A DNA stretch of 64,000 nucleotides from Brienomyrus brachyistius (GCF_023856365.1 NC_064552.1:1047811-1111810), one strand, 5' to 3'; positions 1 to 11,059 are shown, counted from the first letter of the stretch. A program made the numbers and translations. The notes: generated by a model not told the origin, from the letters alone.

Positions 1-119
1 GCATGTTATGCACATGTAGCTTCACACTGTACAGACATTATAGCGGAGGGGGGTTTAAGTTTTGCTCAAACATTTTTACTCTGTCATAGGAAAAACAACT
101 TAGTGAGCTTTGCAATTTA

Positions 120-490
120 ATTAACATAAGAACATAAGAAATTTACAAATGAGAGGAGGCCATTCGGCCCATCAAGCTCATGGAATGATTATTCCTTTTT
201 AGTATTATCTAATATATGTTTAAAAAACAGTATAAAGTTTACCTCCACTACTTTTGCATGAGCGCTGCATGCGTTCTCTAAGACAATCATAATCATTTTC
301 ATCCTTGCTGTTTGAATCACTCCTAGACGGGTTTGTGAGAATTTTATGTTGAATTTTTTTTTTGCCTTATATGTACCTAATTTTTCCAATTCTGTGATGT
401 CATTGTATATAAATTCAAATCTTTTAAAAATTTCATGTCATGCCATCCTGATCTTCTTGTATCTGTCCTTCAGATCAGGTCGCAATTGAT
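120..490. repeat. Old dispersed repeat copy
   Basis: It begins AACATAAGAACATAAGAA, then GAGGCCATTCGGCCCATCAA, a phrase I recall from an interspersed repeat of many non-model fish genomes. Later parts (CTCCACTACTTTTGC and AAATCTTTTAAAAATTTCAT) look like decayed downstream segments of the same family. The family name is not assigned. Confidence 0.45.
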
Positions 491-868
491 TTTTTTTATT
501 TTATTTTTTTTACTTTGTTTTCTGAGTTTGTAACCTTTTTTAAAACGACCTTAGTATTGTGTTTAGAGGCAGGCTACTCGCTTGAGCATTTGACAAAGTA
601 AGTGTTTCTACCACCTCAAAGTACTGAAGTCCTGGAACTTCTGGTACTGGTGCTCGACTGGAAGTCAGTGGAAAAGGGGAACGTACCAAAAGTACGGTAC
701 CTGGTGCTGCGGAAAAGCACCCTGTGTGAGGTTCATCTTGCCACGGGGGGCTGCTGTTTGTGCACATCGCTCTGTATCGTTGTGGCGTGTTTGTGCACTT
801 TGTGTGTGCGTTTGTGTGTGCGTTTGTGTGTGCGGCTACGCCACATTCACACTGTCATGTTTCTACAG
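491..868. other. Intron upstream of the first exon
   Basis: T-rich tract near 485-540, then unique sequence and a short GTGTGTGCGTTT repeat (800-836). No exon seen. Confidence 0.6.
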
Positions 869-1052
869 GGACGAACACCTGGGTGGTGCCTGAGATGCAG
901 GGCGCACTGGTGCAGGGCGGCTATGGGCACAGCAGTGTATACGATGCCATAAGCAAGAGTGTGTACGTGCACGGCGGCTACAAGGCGCTTCCTGCCAACA
1001 AGTACGGCCTGGTGGATGACTTGTACCGCTACGAGGTCCGCACACGCACATG
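869..1052 (+). CDS. atrnl1: atrnl1 exon: kelch repeats
   Basis: Residues 1-60 plus the first two bases of W61. Acceptor TTTCTACAG, donor TG|GTGAGT. It encodes kelch-type blade sequence: GGYGHSSVYD followed by VYVHGGYKA, the paired-glycine signature, then KYGLVDDLYRYEV. Kelch blades form the extracellular beta-propeller. The exon begins in phase 1, so at least one upstream exon lies before the window. Intron read-through would hit TGA immediately, because TGG is split across the junction. Confidence 0.93.
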
Positions 1053-1355
1053 GTGAGTGATGCCCACCGCCGTCCCCCCAACCCATGTTGTGGTCATACA
1101 CAGATGGCACCTCAACAGGACCCTGTTGCTAGTGACAGTGGTGGAAGCAATCCGGATCGATGAGGCAGCCGGCAGCAAAGATGCTCTGTCAGACTGTCAC
1201 ATTGGTCCTGCTGCCTGCTTCATGCATATTCCTGTTCTCACATTCCTCCTGTCTGCTTTCTGTCTTCACATTCCATCCCTCTCTTTGCTTTCTGTCCTGG
1301 AAATTCATCCCCCTTTCTGTTTTCTGTCCATATGTTCTGTTCCCATTCCATCCTC

Positions 1356-2745
1356 CTTTCTGCCTCCTGTCCTCACATTCTGTCCCCTCTCTGCCTCCTG
1401 TCCTCACATTCTGTCCCCTCTCTGCCTCCTGTCCTCACATTCTGTCCCCTCTCTGTCTCCTGTCCTCACATTCTGTCCCCTCTCTGCCTCCTGTCCTCAC
1501 ATTCTGTCCCCTCTCTGCCTCCTATCGTCACATTCTGTCCCCTTTCTGCCTCCTCTCCTCACATTCTGTCCACTCTCTGCCTCCTCTCCTCACATTCTGT
1601 CCCCTCTCTGCCTCCTGTCCTCACATTCTGTCCCCTCTCTGCCTCCTGTCCTCACATTCTGTCCCCTCTCTGCCTCCTGACCTCACATTCTGTCCCCTCT
1701 CTGCCTCCTGTCCTCACATTCTGTCCCCTCTCTGCCTCCTGTCCTCACATTCTGTCCCCTCTCTGTCTCCTGTCCTCACATTCTGTCCCCTCTCTGCCTC
1801 CTATCGTCACATTCTGTCCCCTCTCTGCCTCCTCTCCTCACATTCTGTCCCCTCTCTGCCTCCTCTCCTCACATTCTGTCCCCTCTCTGCCTCCTCTCCT
1901 CACATTCTGTCCCCTCTCTGCCTCCTCTCCTCACATTCTGTCCCCTCTCTGCCTCCTCTCCTCACATTCTGTCCCCTCTCTGCCTCCTCTCCTCACATTC
2001 TGTCCCCTCTCTGCCTCCTGTCCTCACATTCTGTCCCCTCTCTGCCTCCTCTCCTCACATTCTGTCCCCTCTCTGCCTCCTCTCCTCACATTCTGTCCCC
2101 TCTCTGCCTCCTGTCCTCACATTCTGTCCACTCTCTGCCTCCTGTCCTCACATTCTGTCCCCTCTCTGCCTCCTGTCCTCACATTCTGTCCCCTCTCTGC
2201 CTCCTGACCTCACATTCTGTCCCCTCTCTGCCTCCTGTCCTTACATTCTGTCCCCTCTCTGCCTCCTGTCCTCACATTCTGTCCCCTCTCTGCCTCCTGT
2301 CCTCACATTCTGTCCCCTCTCTGCCTCCTGACCTCACATTCTGTCCCCTCTCTGCCTCCTGTCCTTACATTCTGTCCCCTCTCTGCCTCCTGTCCTCACA
2401 TTCTGTCCACTCTCTGCCTCCTGACCTCACATTCTGTCCCCTCTCTGCCTCCTGTCCTTACATTCTGTCCCCTCTCTGCCTCCTGTCCTCACATTCTGTC
2501 CACTCTCTGCCTCCTCTCCTCACATTCTGTCCCCTCTCTGCCTCCTGTCCTCATATTCTGTCCCCTCTCTGCCTCCTCTCCTCACATTCTGTCCCCTCTC
2601 TGCCTCCTCTCCTCACATTCTGTCCCCTCTCTGCCTCCTGTCCTCACATTCTGCCCCCTCTCTGCTTCCTGTCCTCACATTCTGTCCCCTCTCTGCCTCC
2701 TCTCCTCACATTCTGTCCCCTCTCTGCCTCCTCTCCTCACATTCT
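1356..2745 (+). repeat. 31-bp minisatellite, about 44 copies
   Basis: Unit starts TCTGTCCCCTCTCTGCCTCC and ends TGTCCTCACAT, with variants at one dinucleotide (TGTCC, TCTCC, TGACC, TATCG). Pyrimidine-rich on the + strand. Because 31 is not a multiple of 3, a reader cycles through frames; with no stop in any, it gives a spurious 591-residue frame. A more diverged precursor lies at 1230-1355. Confidence 0.97.
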
Positions 2746-3246
2746 AACTGCATCCCTCATTTCTGAGTTGATAGTCCGCTGTGTTTTTTTTCTCCCCTTT
2801 TCGGAATTTTCTCAGACCAACTGTCCTCCTAACATTACTCAGAAAACGACCCCTACCCCCACCGTCAACGGGGGCCACCCTAGGCTAGAGTTTCACGTGA
2901 GTTCAGCTGCCACATGCCTGCACCACCAAGGATGACTGTCTGACAGGAAATGGGAGATGGTGACAGATGATCTTCAAACCCTGTGGAACAGCCGCAGAGC
3001 CCATAGCCATTACCCAGAATGCTTTGCCATAAGGGCAGAGTGCAGGTCCATGGAGAGATTGAGTCGAGTTCCTCGACCATCCCCTTTGTAACAGTAAGAT
3101 GCATGGACTGATCTGTGCCAGTAGGGGGCACCCTAACCATTGGGAGCAGGCCAACAATAATAAAATGGCAGAGTGGATGTAGACATACTCGTCATGTTTT
3201 TAGAAGAAGTCAGTGGTGACACCCCACCCATCCCCCGTCACCCCAG
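2746..3246. other. Intron 1, 3' part
   Basis: Unique sequence with no recognisable gene. It leads into the exon duplicate. Confidence 0.6.
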
Positions 3247-3334
3247 GACTATCCTGAGGGAGAGTGGCTTTGCCCGGTACCTGCACTCTGCTGTGCTACT
3301 CAGCGGCACTGTGCTGGTGTTTGGCGGTAACACC
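3247..3334 (+). pseudogene. Tandem partial duplicate of kelch exon 3354-3508
   Basis: An 88-base copy of the start of the next exon, about 90% identical, ending 19 bases before it. It has its own AG acceptor (CACCCCAG). Seven of nine differences are at codon third positions, and the only residue change is S to T in LLSGTVLVFGG. A GT (GGCG|GTAACA) at 3327 would give an 80-nt exon ending in phase 1, the same phase as the genuine exon. Reading on through both copies gives an in-frame TGA. It is either a decayed duplicate or an alternative short exon; sequence alone does not decide. Confidence 0.75.
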
Positions 3335-3353
3335 CTCCCTCCTTCCCTTCCAG

Positions 3354-3508
3354 GACTATCCTGAGGGAGAGTGGTTTCGCCCGGTACCTGCACTCCGCTG
3401 TGCTACTCAGCGGCTCCGTGCTGGTGTTTGGAGGGAATACACATAACGACACGTCGCTCAGCAATGGAGCCAAGTGCTTCTCCGCCGACTTCCTGGCCTA
3501 CGACATCG
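3354..3508 (+). CDS. atrnl1: atrnl1 exon: kelch repeat
   Basis: Residues 61-112 plus the first base of A113. Acceptor CCTTCCCTTCCAG, donor ATCG|GTACGT. It encodes TILRESGFARYLHSAVLLSG, then VLVFGGNTHNDTS and KCFSADFLAYDI, a near-perfect match to the attractin family kelch blade. I chose it over the upstream copy at 3247 because only this copy runs through the full conserved block and joins the next exon as AYDI-ACDEW. Confidence 0.94.
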
Positions 3509-5223
3509 GTACGTACCACCCCGCCTGTTGTGACAGACCCGGGCAGGTTCTGCCCACACCCTGGCCAATCCCCGCACCACCCAGCAGCTGATTAGCATGG
3601 GTTCATAGAGGCCAAGCGTTTAGTGTTACGTTAACTTTAATATGATTCATATTAACATGGGTGAAAGTGAAATTCTGGGACAGGTTCCTGGGATTGGAGC
3701 GACTCCTTGGTGGGTCAGGTGTTGCAGGTTGCAGATCTCAGGAGGTGTGTCCTCAGTTCTTCTGGACCATGGTGGATAGCTCCGGTGATAGAACAGGTCA
3801 GAGTGCTTCATGATCTGGGCCGGGTCACCAGGCGCCCGGGAATCACCATCCGCTCTCCACTTACTGAGTGTGTTGGCAGTGCAGCCACCTCTTCCGACAC
3901 ATAGATGGCGCTGTGGCTTCATGCATGGATGAAAGGAGCCTCTGGAGGTCTGAGTCATGTCGCACCGGTGGTGTCTGAGTTAGCGCCAAATGGATCTGGG
4001 TCCCAGCAGGAATTCATGCTCTTCATTCCCAGAGAAAGTGACAGGAGTGAATAACACACAGGTACCCTCAATCTTCTTGGATGGTTAATTCAGGAGGTAA
4101 CACAGGGGTGAAGGATTTTTGGCTAAGGGCTTAGAGAAGGAGAGATGACCGATGAGTGCTGCTCCACGCGCCTCTGTTTATCGAAGTCACAGCTTCTGTG
4201 CTTGGAAACGAGGTGCAAGCAGAACCTCTGAAGCTTCTGGAGCATTTCAAAGAAAGGCCTGCAGGAGGCAGCGCGCATGCCCATGCTGAAACTGCAACCT
4301 GTCTACATGCAGAGCCACCAGAGGGATGCTTGATGTTTACGGAGCCCAGCATTTAAGTCGCCAGTTGTTGATGAGGTTTTTTTTTCAAGTGTATTAAAAC
4401 TGCTCTCTGAGTGATTTTCCATTTCCAAAATGAAGGCCTGCGTTTTCCCCCTCTCGCTGCTCCCATTAATTACTTTCACCTGTGGAGTTCTGCGTTGTAC
4501 CCAGTTTTTTCCTGACAGCTGTGTTTTAAGATCTAATTTGTTTTGTTTTCCCAGCTGTCCTGGGAGGCCACGTGGTTATTAACCTTTTGTGTTTTCACAG
4601 CTGAATATTAAATTTGGGTTGTCAGTGAAGTTTTCATTTGTGTTTAATTCTTCCCCCTCTCACTTCTAATTAGATTCCAAGAGAATGAGCTCTAATTAAA
4701 AATATAGCGCTCACCCTGAAAGACGCGAATGCCCGCCTGTGCTGCCAGCTGTATTGCATTAGATTTAGACAAAGTAGCTGGAAGCTCTTAATAAGAAAAC
4801 ACTTTTTTATTGCATCTTGCATTAAAGGGGGTGGATTTATGTGACCGCCCCCATTCTTGGGGTTATTGCGTGCTGTTCTGCCCCTCTCTCCGGCTTCCTG
4901 TGTTCACTCACCAAGAGCGATTTCATATCCTGTTCTGTGATACACATCGGTGTGTCTGCAAGAGAAGGGATGCTTGGGGTGGTCTCCAGGGAGATGGCAG
5001 TGGACGCTCTTTTGAATTTTGTCCCCCGCCCCACCCCCCCAGGTCGTTAGCAGCCTTCCTCAGGTCCCTGTTTCCCAAACGCCCCATTTCCAGGTTCACA
5101 TTACCAGTTTGTGTTACCAGTTCATATTACCAATACCATGCCAATTTGGTACTGATAAAAAAACAGGCCAACAAAGGTTTACACCAGCCTTGTTTAAACC
5201 ACTGCGTCACTGTGAGAGCTTTC
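3509..5223. other. Intron 2, unique stretch with AT-rich block
   Basis: No gene seen. The block 4380-4830 is repeat-free, AT-rich and carries several TAATTA/CTAATTAG-like words (see findings). Confidence 0.5.
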
Positions 5224-5968
5224 CCCTCTGAGGGCCTGTAGCACCTCTCCCCATCCTCCTGACCCTGTGGCTACCTCTAGCCCCCCTCTGAAGACCCCGT
5301 CCTCCTGACCCTGTGGCTAGCTCTAGCCCCCCTCTGAGGGCCTCATCCTCCTAGCCCTGTGGCTAGCTCTAGCCCCCCTCTGAGGGCCTCATCCTCCTAG
5401 CCCTGTGGCTAGCTCTAGCCCCCCTCTGAGGGTCCCATCCTCCTAGCCCTGTGGCTAGCTCTAGCCCCCCTCTGAGGGCCTCATCCTCCTAGCCCTGTGG
5501 CTAGCTCTAGCCCCCCTCTGAGGGCCTCATCCTCCTAGCCCTGTGGCTAGCTCTAGCCCCCCTCTGAGGGTCCCATCCTTCTGGCTCTGTGGCTAGCTCT
5601 AGCCCCCCTCTGAGGGTCCCATCCTCCTAGCCCTGTGGCTAGCTCTAGCCCCCCTCTGAGGGTCCCATCCTCCTAGCCCTGTGGCTAGCTCTAGCCCCCC
5701 TCTGAGGGTCCCATCCTCCTAGCCCTGTGGCTAGCTCTAGCCCCCCTCTGAGGGTCCCATCCTCCTAGCCCTGTGGCTAGCTCTAGCCCCCCTCTGAGGG
5801 CCTCATCCTCCTAGCCCTGTGGCTAGCTCTAGCCCCCCTCTGAGGGCCTCATCCTCCTAGCCCTGTGGCTAGCTCTAGCCCCCCTCTGAGGGCCCCATCC
5901 TCCTGGCCCCTTAGCTAACCCTATCCCCCCTCTGAGGGCCCCATCCTCCTGACCCTGTGGCTAGCTCT
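5224..5968 (+). repeat. 46-bp minisatellite, about 16 copies
   Basis: Unit contains CTCTAGCCCCCCTCTGAGGG and CCTAGCCCTGTGGCTAG. Central copies are nearly identical and outer copies diverge. Each unit contains an inverted CTAG-rich core (CTAGCC...GGCTAG). Confidence 0.96.
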
Positions 5969-6864
5969 TCCTCTGGCAGTTGGCTCCCTGCACTCCCTCG
6001 TCACTGTCAGCGGAACCAAAGAGGAATCCATGGGCTGGGGCACGTCCATGTGGGGCTAGCTCGAAGGTGCGGGGTGGAGTGCGTGACGTTTGCCTTGCAG
6101 AGCTTCCAGACAAATGGGAAGCAGGTGCCCTTGACAGTGAAGCCTGATTTCATTCCGACTTCAGCATGACTGCTGGGTTATTTCCACTGACAGCAGCAGG
6201 TCTGCATCTCAGTGGCTACGTTTGTGGATGTTTTTATGCAAAGCCAGCGCCGTATGTTATGGTAATGTATCAGTTTGGGGCTCTGGGCATCCCCTCTCTC
6301 GGGGACATAGCTGGTCCAAACCAGTCCGAACCAGTCATCGCTGCAGCAGCAGGTCTGTAGTTATATGTGTCCTGGTCGGTGCCTCGCCGTATCCTGTCGG
6401 TGGAGTTTTATGTGTCCTGGCAGTATGGTCAACGGCCCTGTACTTCCTGCTCGGCGCTGAAACCTTAAGCCCAGCTGGCAGTGGCACGCACAGGTCCCGC
6501 ATCGGCCGCTAATTGACCGGAGCGGGGGGATAATTAGGGAGCTAAACAGCGTGTAATGGGGAGAACTGGTCAGAGTGGACGGATGGCTCTAATTACACCC
6601 CCTTCCTTCCCGGAGGATGTGGCTTTGCGAGTCCCACAGCGTGTGGATTTGCGGCCAGATGGAGCCCCTTCCTGAGCCGGCACGCTTGGCACTGGGGCCG
6701 GACCCCGCGCCAGGACGCGCTCCGTCTTCCTTTTGTCACATGCACACACACAAGGATGGTTCGGAGTTCCTTTGTGCTCGGGGTGCTAAACTAGCCACGT
6801 AATCATTCCACCGAGGACGTGGAGGACTAGCAGATGTGGGAACGGTAGGATAAAGAACACGAAC
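5969..6864. other. Intron 2, unique stretch
   Basis: No gene seen. 6505-6600 has several TAATT words in otherwise GC-balanced DNA. Confidence 0.5.
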
Positions 6865-7120
6865 GAGGCTCAGTGGTTTAGACCTCAGTGCCTGCAGTCA
6901 GTAGGTCGCCAGTTTAAATCCCATCCTTGTCAGAATAGTCACGTCTCTCCTGGGCCCTTAACCTTGCTCCAGGGGTGTCGGGTAAATGTTTGACCCTGTG
7001 CTCAGACTCCAAGCTTTGCTCTCAGTTGTGTGTGTTTGTAATTACAAGGAGAGCATTATGGGAAAAGTAAAAAAAACACATTCCAATGTACCTGTACTTG
7101 TGATAATGGCACATAAAGCT
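6865..7120 (+). repeat. tRNA-derived SINE-like element
   Basis: GAGGCTCAGTGGTTTAGACC resembles a tRNA-type box A region, and GTCGCCAGTTTAAATCCC a box B. Then comes the CCTGGGCCCTTAACCTTGCTC body common in fish SINEs and a GTACCTGTACTTGTG...ATAAAGC-like tail near 7090-7120. Confidence 0.6.
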
Positions 7121-7974
7121 TCATTTGTTTTTCTGCAATGTTTCTGTTCTGCAACAGTCTTATCTGGGACTTCACTGCTGGGCCTCACTGCGTGGCTTAT
7201 GGCTGTGGACCGGGGGGGGGGAGTCACCTGGTCCGGTAAGCAGCGGAGTAGCTACCCAAATAGCCTTGAATCAGCAGCTTAAGTCTGTGGGACGGGGATG
7301 TGTTTTGGCTGGAGGCGGGGGGGGGGTCCTGTGACTGTCTCATTCCAGGTGATTCCTCCTCCCCTCGTGTCCATTTAGTGACATTGTCAGGTGGTGCTGG
7401 GAGGCCTGGCATTGATTGCTGGCGATGTGCCCACTCCCCCCACCGGCATGCCGCAGTTCCGGCTCTTTGTTATCGAGACCGCGGGCAGTGGCGCACCTAT
7501 CTGATGAGTCCCCGCTTTCATAATGCACGTGAAATTAACTTTGAGATCCTCCCCGTATGCCTGTCGGAATGACTGCTCCAATCTGCTCTTTAGTGTCCAG
7601 GGAGGATTTATGTGTCCTGTTAAGCAGCAAAAACACACACCCCCATTTGTTATTTTGTTCTGAGCGCCGGGCTGCACTGTCAAAACAGAAGCACTTTTCA
7701 AAATGAGATGCCAGTTTTCCAAGTTGTGTACCAAGTTGTTTATGCTGGTCAAATGCGGAAGTGATTTATGAGCACTGGCTGTTCATCAGTACAGAGCATT
7801 GTTTAAGAATTACTGCTGCTGAGTACCGGCCATCCTTTGATGTCTACTGACTGTTGGTTTATGAATACTGGCAGTTGATTTATGAATACTGATTGTTGTT
7901 TCATGAGTACTGATGGCTGGCGTGCAGATAGCGCCTGTTAATTAATTTGTAGATGCTTATTATTGACTGAATGC
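7121..7974. other. Intron 2, unique stretch
   Basis: Two poly-G runs (near 7212 and 7317) and a short repeat around TTTATGAATACTG (7855-7910). No gene seen. Confidence 0.5.
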
Positions 7975-8677
7975 TGATGGTGGTATGGTGGTGGGATGGT
8001 GATGGAATGGCAGCGGGTTGGATGGGGGGATCACGATGGGATGGTCGTGGGATGGTGATGGAATGACGGTGGGATGGTCGTGGGATGGTGATGGAATGAC
8101 GGTGGGATGGTGGGGGGATGATGGCGGGATGGTGGGGGGATGACGGTGGGATGGTCGTGGGATGGTGATGGAATGACGGTGGGATGGTCATGGGATGGTG
8201 ATGGAATGACGGTGGGATGGTGGGGGGATGATGGCGGGATGGTGGGGGGATGACGATGGGATGGTGGGGGGATGACGGTGGGATGGTCGTGGGATGGTGA
8301 TGGAATGGCAGCAGGATGGTGGGGGGATGACGATGGGATGGTCGTGGGATGGTGATGGAATGACGGTGGGATGGTGGGGGGATGATGGCGGGATGGTGGG
8401 GGGATGACGATGGGATGGTGGGGGGATGGTGATGGGATGATGGTGGGATGGTAGTGGGATGGTGATGGGATGGCAGCGGGTTGGATGGGGGGATGATGGC
8501 GGGATGGTGGGGGGATGACGGTGGGATGGTCGTGGGATGGTGATGGGATGATGGTGGGATGGTGATGGGATGGCAGCGGGTTGGATGGGGGGATGATGGC
8601 AGGATGGTGGGGGGATGACGGCGGGATGGTGGGGGGATGATGGTGGGATGGTTGTGGGATGGTGATGGGATGACGGT
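7975..8677 (+). repeat. GGGATGGT minisatellite
   Basis: Short units of about 12-16 bp (GGGATGGTGATG, GGGATGGTGGGG, GGAATGACGGT) arranged in longer higher-order blocks. G-rich on the sense strand, the reverse of most arrays here, with potential for G-quadruplexes in the RNA. It ends 45 nt before the kelch exon at 8723. Confidence 0.95.
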
Positions 8678-8722
8678 ATCACTGTGAACACCCCTCAGGG
8701 CAGTTCTGCTCTTTTTCCTCAG

Positions 8723-8807
8723 CCTGTGACGAGTGGAAGGTCCTGCCAAAGCCCAGCCTCCACCGGGACGTGAACCGATTCGGTCACACGGCCGTTGTCA
8801 GCAATGG
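8723..8807 (+). CDS. atrnl1: atrnl1 exon: kelch repeat
   Basis: Residues 113-140 plus two bases of G141. Acceptor TTTTTCCTCAG, donor AATGG|GTGAGT. It encodes ACDEWKVLPKPSLHRD, then NRFGHTAVVSNG, the start of the last propeller blade. The upstream minisatellite ends about 46 nt before this exon, so the branch-point region lies very close to the array. Confidence 0.93.
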
Positions 8808-8961
8808 GTGAGTTTAAGGCACGGTGTGCCTGCAGAGCTGCAAAGACGTGGCCTTATCTTCCGAGTCCTGTGCCGGCTGTGCTTGGCTTCTCTTCGGGTG
8901 CAGTTTGGGTTCCACCGATGATGTCATTGTCACTGGGTAACGGTGTGGTGTCTCTCCCCAG

Positions 8962-9173
8962 CTCCATGTATGTGTTTGGGGGCTTCTCCAGCATCCTGCT
9001 CAATGACATCCTGGTGTACAAGCCCCCCAGCTGCGAGGCCTTTCGGCAGGAAGAGGCCTGTCTGAGTGCTGGGCCTGGCCTCCGCTGCGTGTGGACCAGG
9101 GACCGCTGCATGCCCTGGGATCTCGCCCATATTAATGGCACCATCCCAACCACCTCCTGTCCTGTTCAGCCTG
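8962..9173 (+). CDS. atrnl1: atrnl1 exon: last kelch blade and first PSI module
   Basis: Residues 141-211 plus one base of V212. Acceptor TCTCCCCAG, donor CCTG|GTATGT. It encodes SMYVFGGFSSILLNDILVYK, closing the propeller. The cysteine-rich CEAFRQEEACLSAGPGLRC (C-x8-C, then C-V-W) follows as the first PSI-type module. One N-glycosylation sequon (NGT) is present. The intron's 36-bp array begins only about 13 nt after the donor and stays open in this exon's frame for 234 residues. Confidence 0.94.
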
Positions 9174-9185
9174 GTATGTATGTTC

Positions 9186-9856
9186 TCGTACCATGGGGAA
9201 GACCCTGTGCGTGTGACGTCGTCGTACCATGGGGGAGACCCTGTGCGTGTGACGTCGTCGTACCATGGGGGAGACCCTGTGTGTGTGACGTCGTCGTACC
9301 ATGGGGGAGACCCTGTGCGTGTGACGTAGTCGTACCATGGGGAAGACCCTGTGCATGTGTAGTTGTACCATGGGGGAGACCCTGTGCGTGTGACGTAGTC
9401 GTACCATGGGGGAGACCCTGTGCGTGTGACGTCGTCGTACCATGGGGAAGACCCTGTGCGTGTGACGTCGTCGTACCATGGGGGAGACCCTGTGCGTGTG
9501 ACGTCGTCGTACCATGGGGGAGACCCTGTGCGTGTGACGTCGTCGTACCATGGGGGAGACCCTGTGCGTGTGACGTCGTCGTACCATGGGGGAGACCCTG
9601 TGCGTGTGACGTCGTCGTACCATGGGGGAGACCCTGTGCGTGTGTCGTAGTCGTACCATGGGGGAGACCCTGTGCGTGTGACGTCGTCGTACCATGGGGG
9701 AGACCCTGTGCGTGTGACGTAGTCGTACCATGGGGGAGACCCTGTGCGTGTGACGTAGTCGTACCATGGGGGAGACCCTGTGCGTGTGACGTAGTCGTAC
9801 CATGGGGGAGACCCTGTGCGTGTGACGTAGTCGTACCATGGGGGAGACCCTGTGTG
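9186..9856 (+). repeat. 36-bp minisatellite, about 19 copies
   Basis: Unit GTACCATGGGGGAGACCCTG followed by TGCGTGTGACGTCGTC, with a GTCGTC/GTAGTC variant. One copy (near 9340) is 6 bp short. It starts 13 nt after the exon donor. Each unit contains CCATGG and TGACGTCG or TGACGTAG. In the upstream exon's frame it reads VPWGRPCACDVV repeatedly. Confidence 0.97.
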
Positions 9857-10258
9857 TTAGTGAAAAACTTGTGCTAGTCCATAACATCAATGAAAAATTG
9901 TGAAAATAGATACAAATAGCGCAAATAGGAAGTATACAGCATTGTAATAATAACTAGTGCATGAATTGGAAATAAATATATACAATCAATGGCATATGAA
10001 TATGAGTATGGATGGCAGTAAATGATCCATTGTACAGAGTTTAGCCTTCTGAATGTCCGGAGGCAGAAACTCTCTCTTTCTGTCCACTGTGGGCTGGTTT
10101 GGGCCCTCGTGCTGCATCATGGCCTGCCCAGTGGTACTGGTGTGGGCAGGGCCGCGTGTCAGTGTGGGCGCCGCCCCCTCACCTTCATGTGATATTGCCT
10201 GCTTCCCGTTGCCCTGGCGGTGACACATGAAGCAGGCACTAGGCGAGCTTGTCCTGTC

Positions 10259-10305
<47 letters not shown>

Positions 10306-10643
10306 ATGCCTCCAGGACATGTGGAGTCCCAGTTACGAAACTGAGTTGTTTGATTTCTGACCTGGGAGTGCTTGCAGTGTATTCTGGGAAGTTTGGGAGA
10401 GGGTGCAGAGAGCTCAGGGGGGGCGCTGTATTGGCTGAGCATCACGTGATCAGGGTGGGTAGATGGAGCTTAGGACCTTTAAGGTGACCTGGAGTGCATG
10501 GTGCCTCCTGTGGGGGCCAACTGGAGTAACCGAGACTAATACAGACCCCCCCACTGGCCTTGGTCATGCAGTTGTCTTGGTGAGTCTCAGAGTAACACAG
10601 ACACTAACACTGTCGCCCCCACCTCCACCCCCCTCTCCCCCAG
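9857..10643. other. Intron 4, 3' part, with a TG array
   Basis: Unique sequence with a (TG)n run at 10261-10304 (about 22 dinucleotides). The acceptor tract of the next exon follows CCCCCACCTCCACCCCCC. No gene. Confidence 0.8.
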
Positions 10644-10762
10644 TGACGGTGGACGAGCAATGCTACCGCTTCTCAGACTGCGCCAGCTGCACCGCCAACA
10701 CTAACGGCTGCCAGTGGTGTGATGAGAAGAAGTGCCTGTCTGCTTCCAGCAACTGCAGTGTG
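10644..10762 (+). CDS. atrnl1: atrnl1 exon: PSI module
   Basis: Residues 212-251, ending in phase 0. Acceptor CTCTCCCCCAG, donor AGTGTG|GTGAGT. The block DEQCYRFSDCASCTANTNGC continues into QWCDEKKC, a textbook PSI (plexin-semaphorin-integrin) disulfide pattern. It matches human ATRNL1 almost residue for residue. One NCS sequon is present. Confidence 0.95.
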
Positions 10763-10926
10763 GTGAGTATCTGCAGGGTACAGTAACGTTAGCTGTGGCT
10801 ACGTGGGGTCTGAGGCCCAGCTTGTATGGTAACGTCAGCCTGTGCTTGTGAGGGATTTGCAGCCCGGCTCATACAGTGATGTTCGTCAGGGCTGTGCTGC
10901 ATGTGCTCTCCTCATTGTCACTCTAG

Positions 10927-11059
10927 GCGGTGAGGAACTTCTCCAGGTGCCAAGTGAGGAACGAGCAGACCTGCAGCAAGTTGGCCAACTGCAAGAGCTG
11001 CTCCCTGAACCTGAACTGCCAGTGGGACCATCAGCAGCAAGAGTGCCATGTTGTCCCAG
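10927..11059 (+). CDS. atrnl1: atrnl1 exon: PSI module
   Basis: Residues 252-295 plus one base of A296. Acceptor GTCACTCTAG, donor CCCAG|GTGAGT. It encodes NFSRCQVRNEQTC, then CKSCSLNLNCQWDHQQQEC, another PSI module. The sequon NFS is present. The preceding intron is only 164 bp and has no tandem repeat. Confidence 0.95.

Noticed and set aside
1160..2935. 591-codon + frame rich in Leu, Ser, Pro
   Set aside because: It is the 31-bp array read through. There is no start or splice context, and all three + frames are similarly open.
3247..3508. Single long exon spanning both kelch copies
   Set aside because: Reading from 3247 through 3353 into the second copy gives an in-frame TGA.
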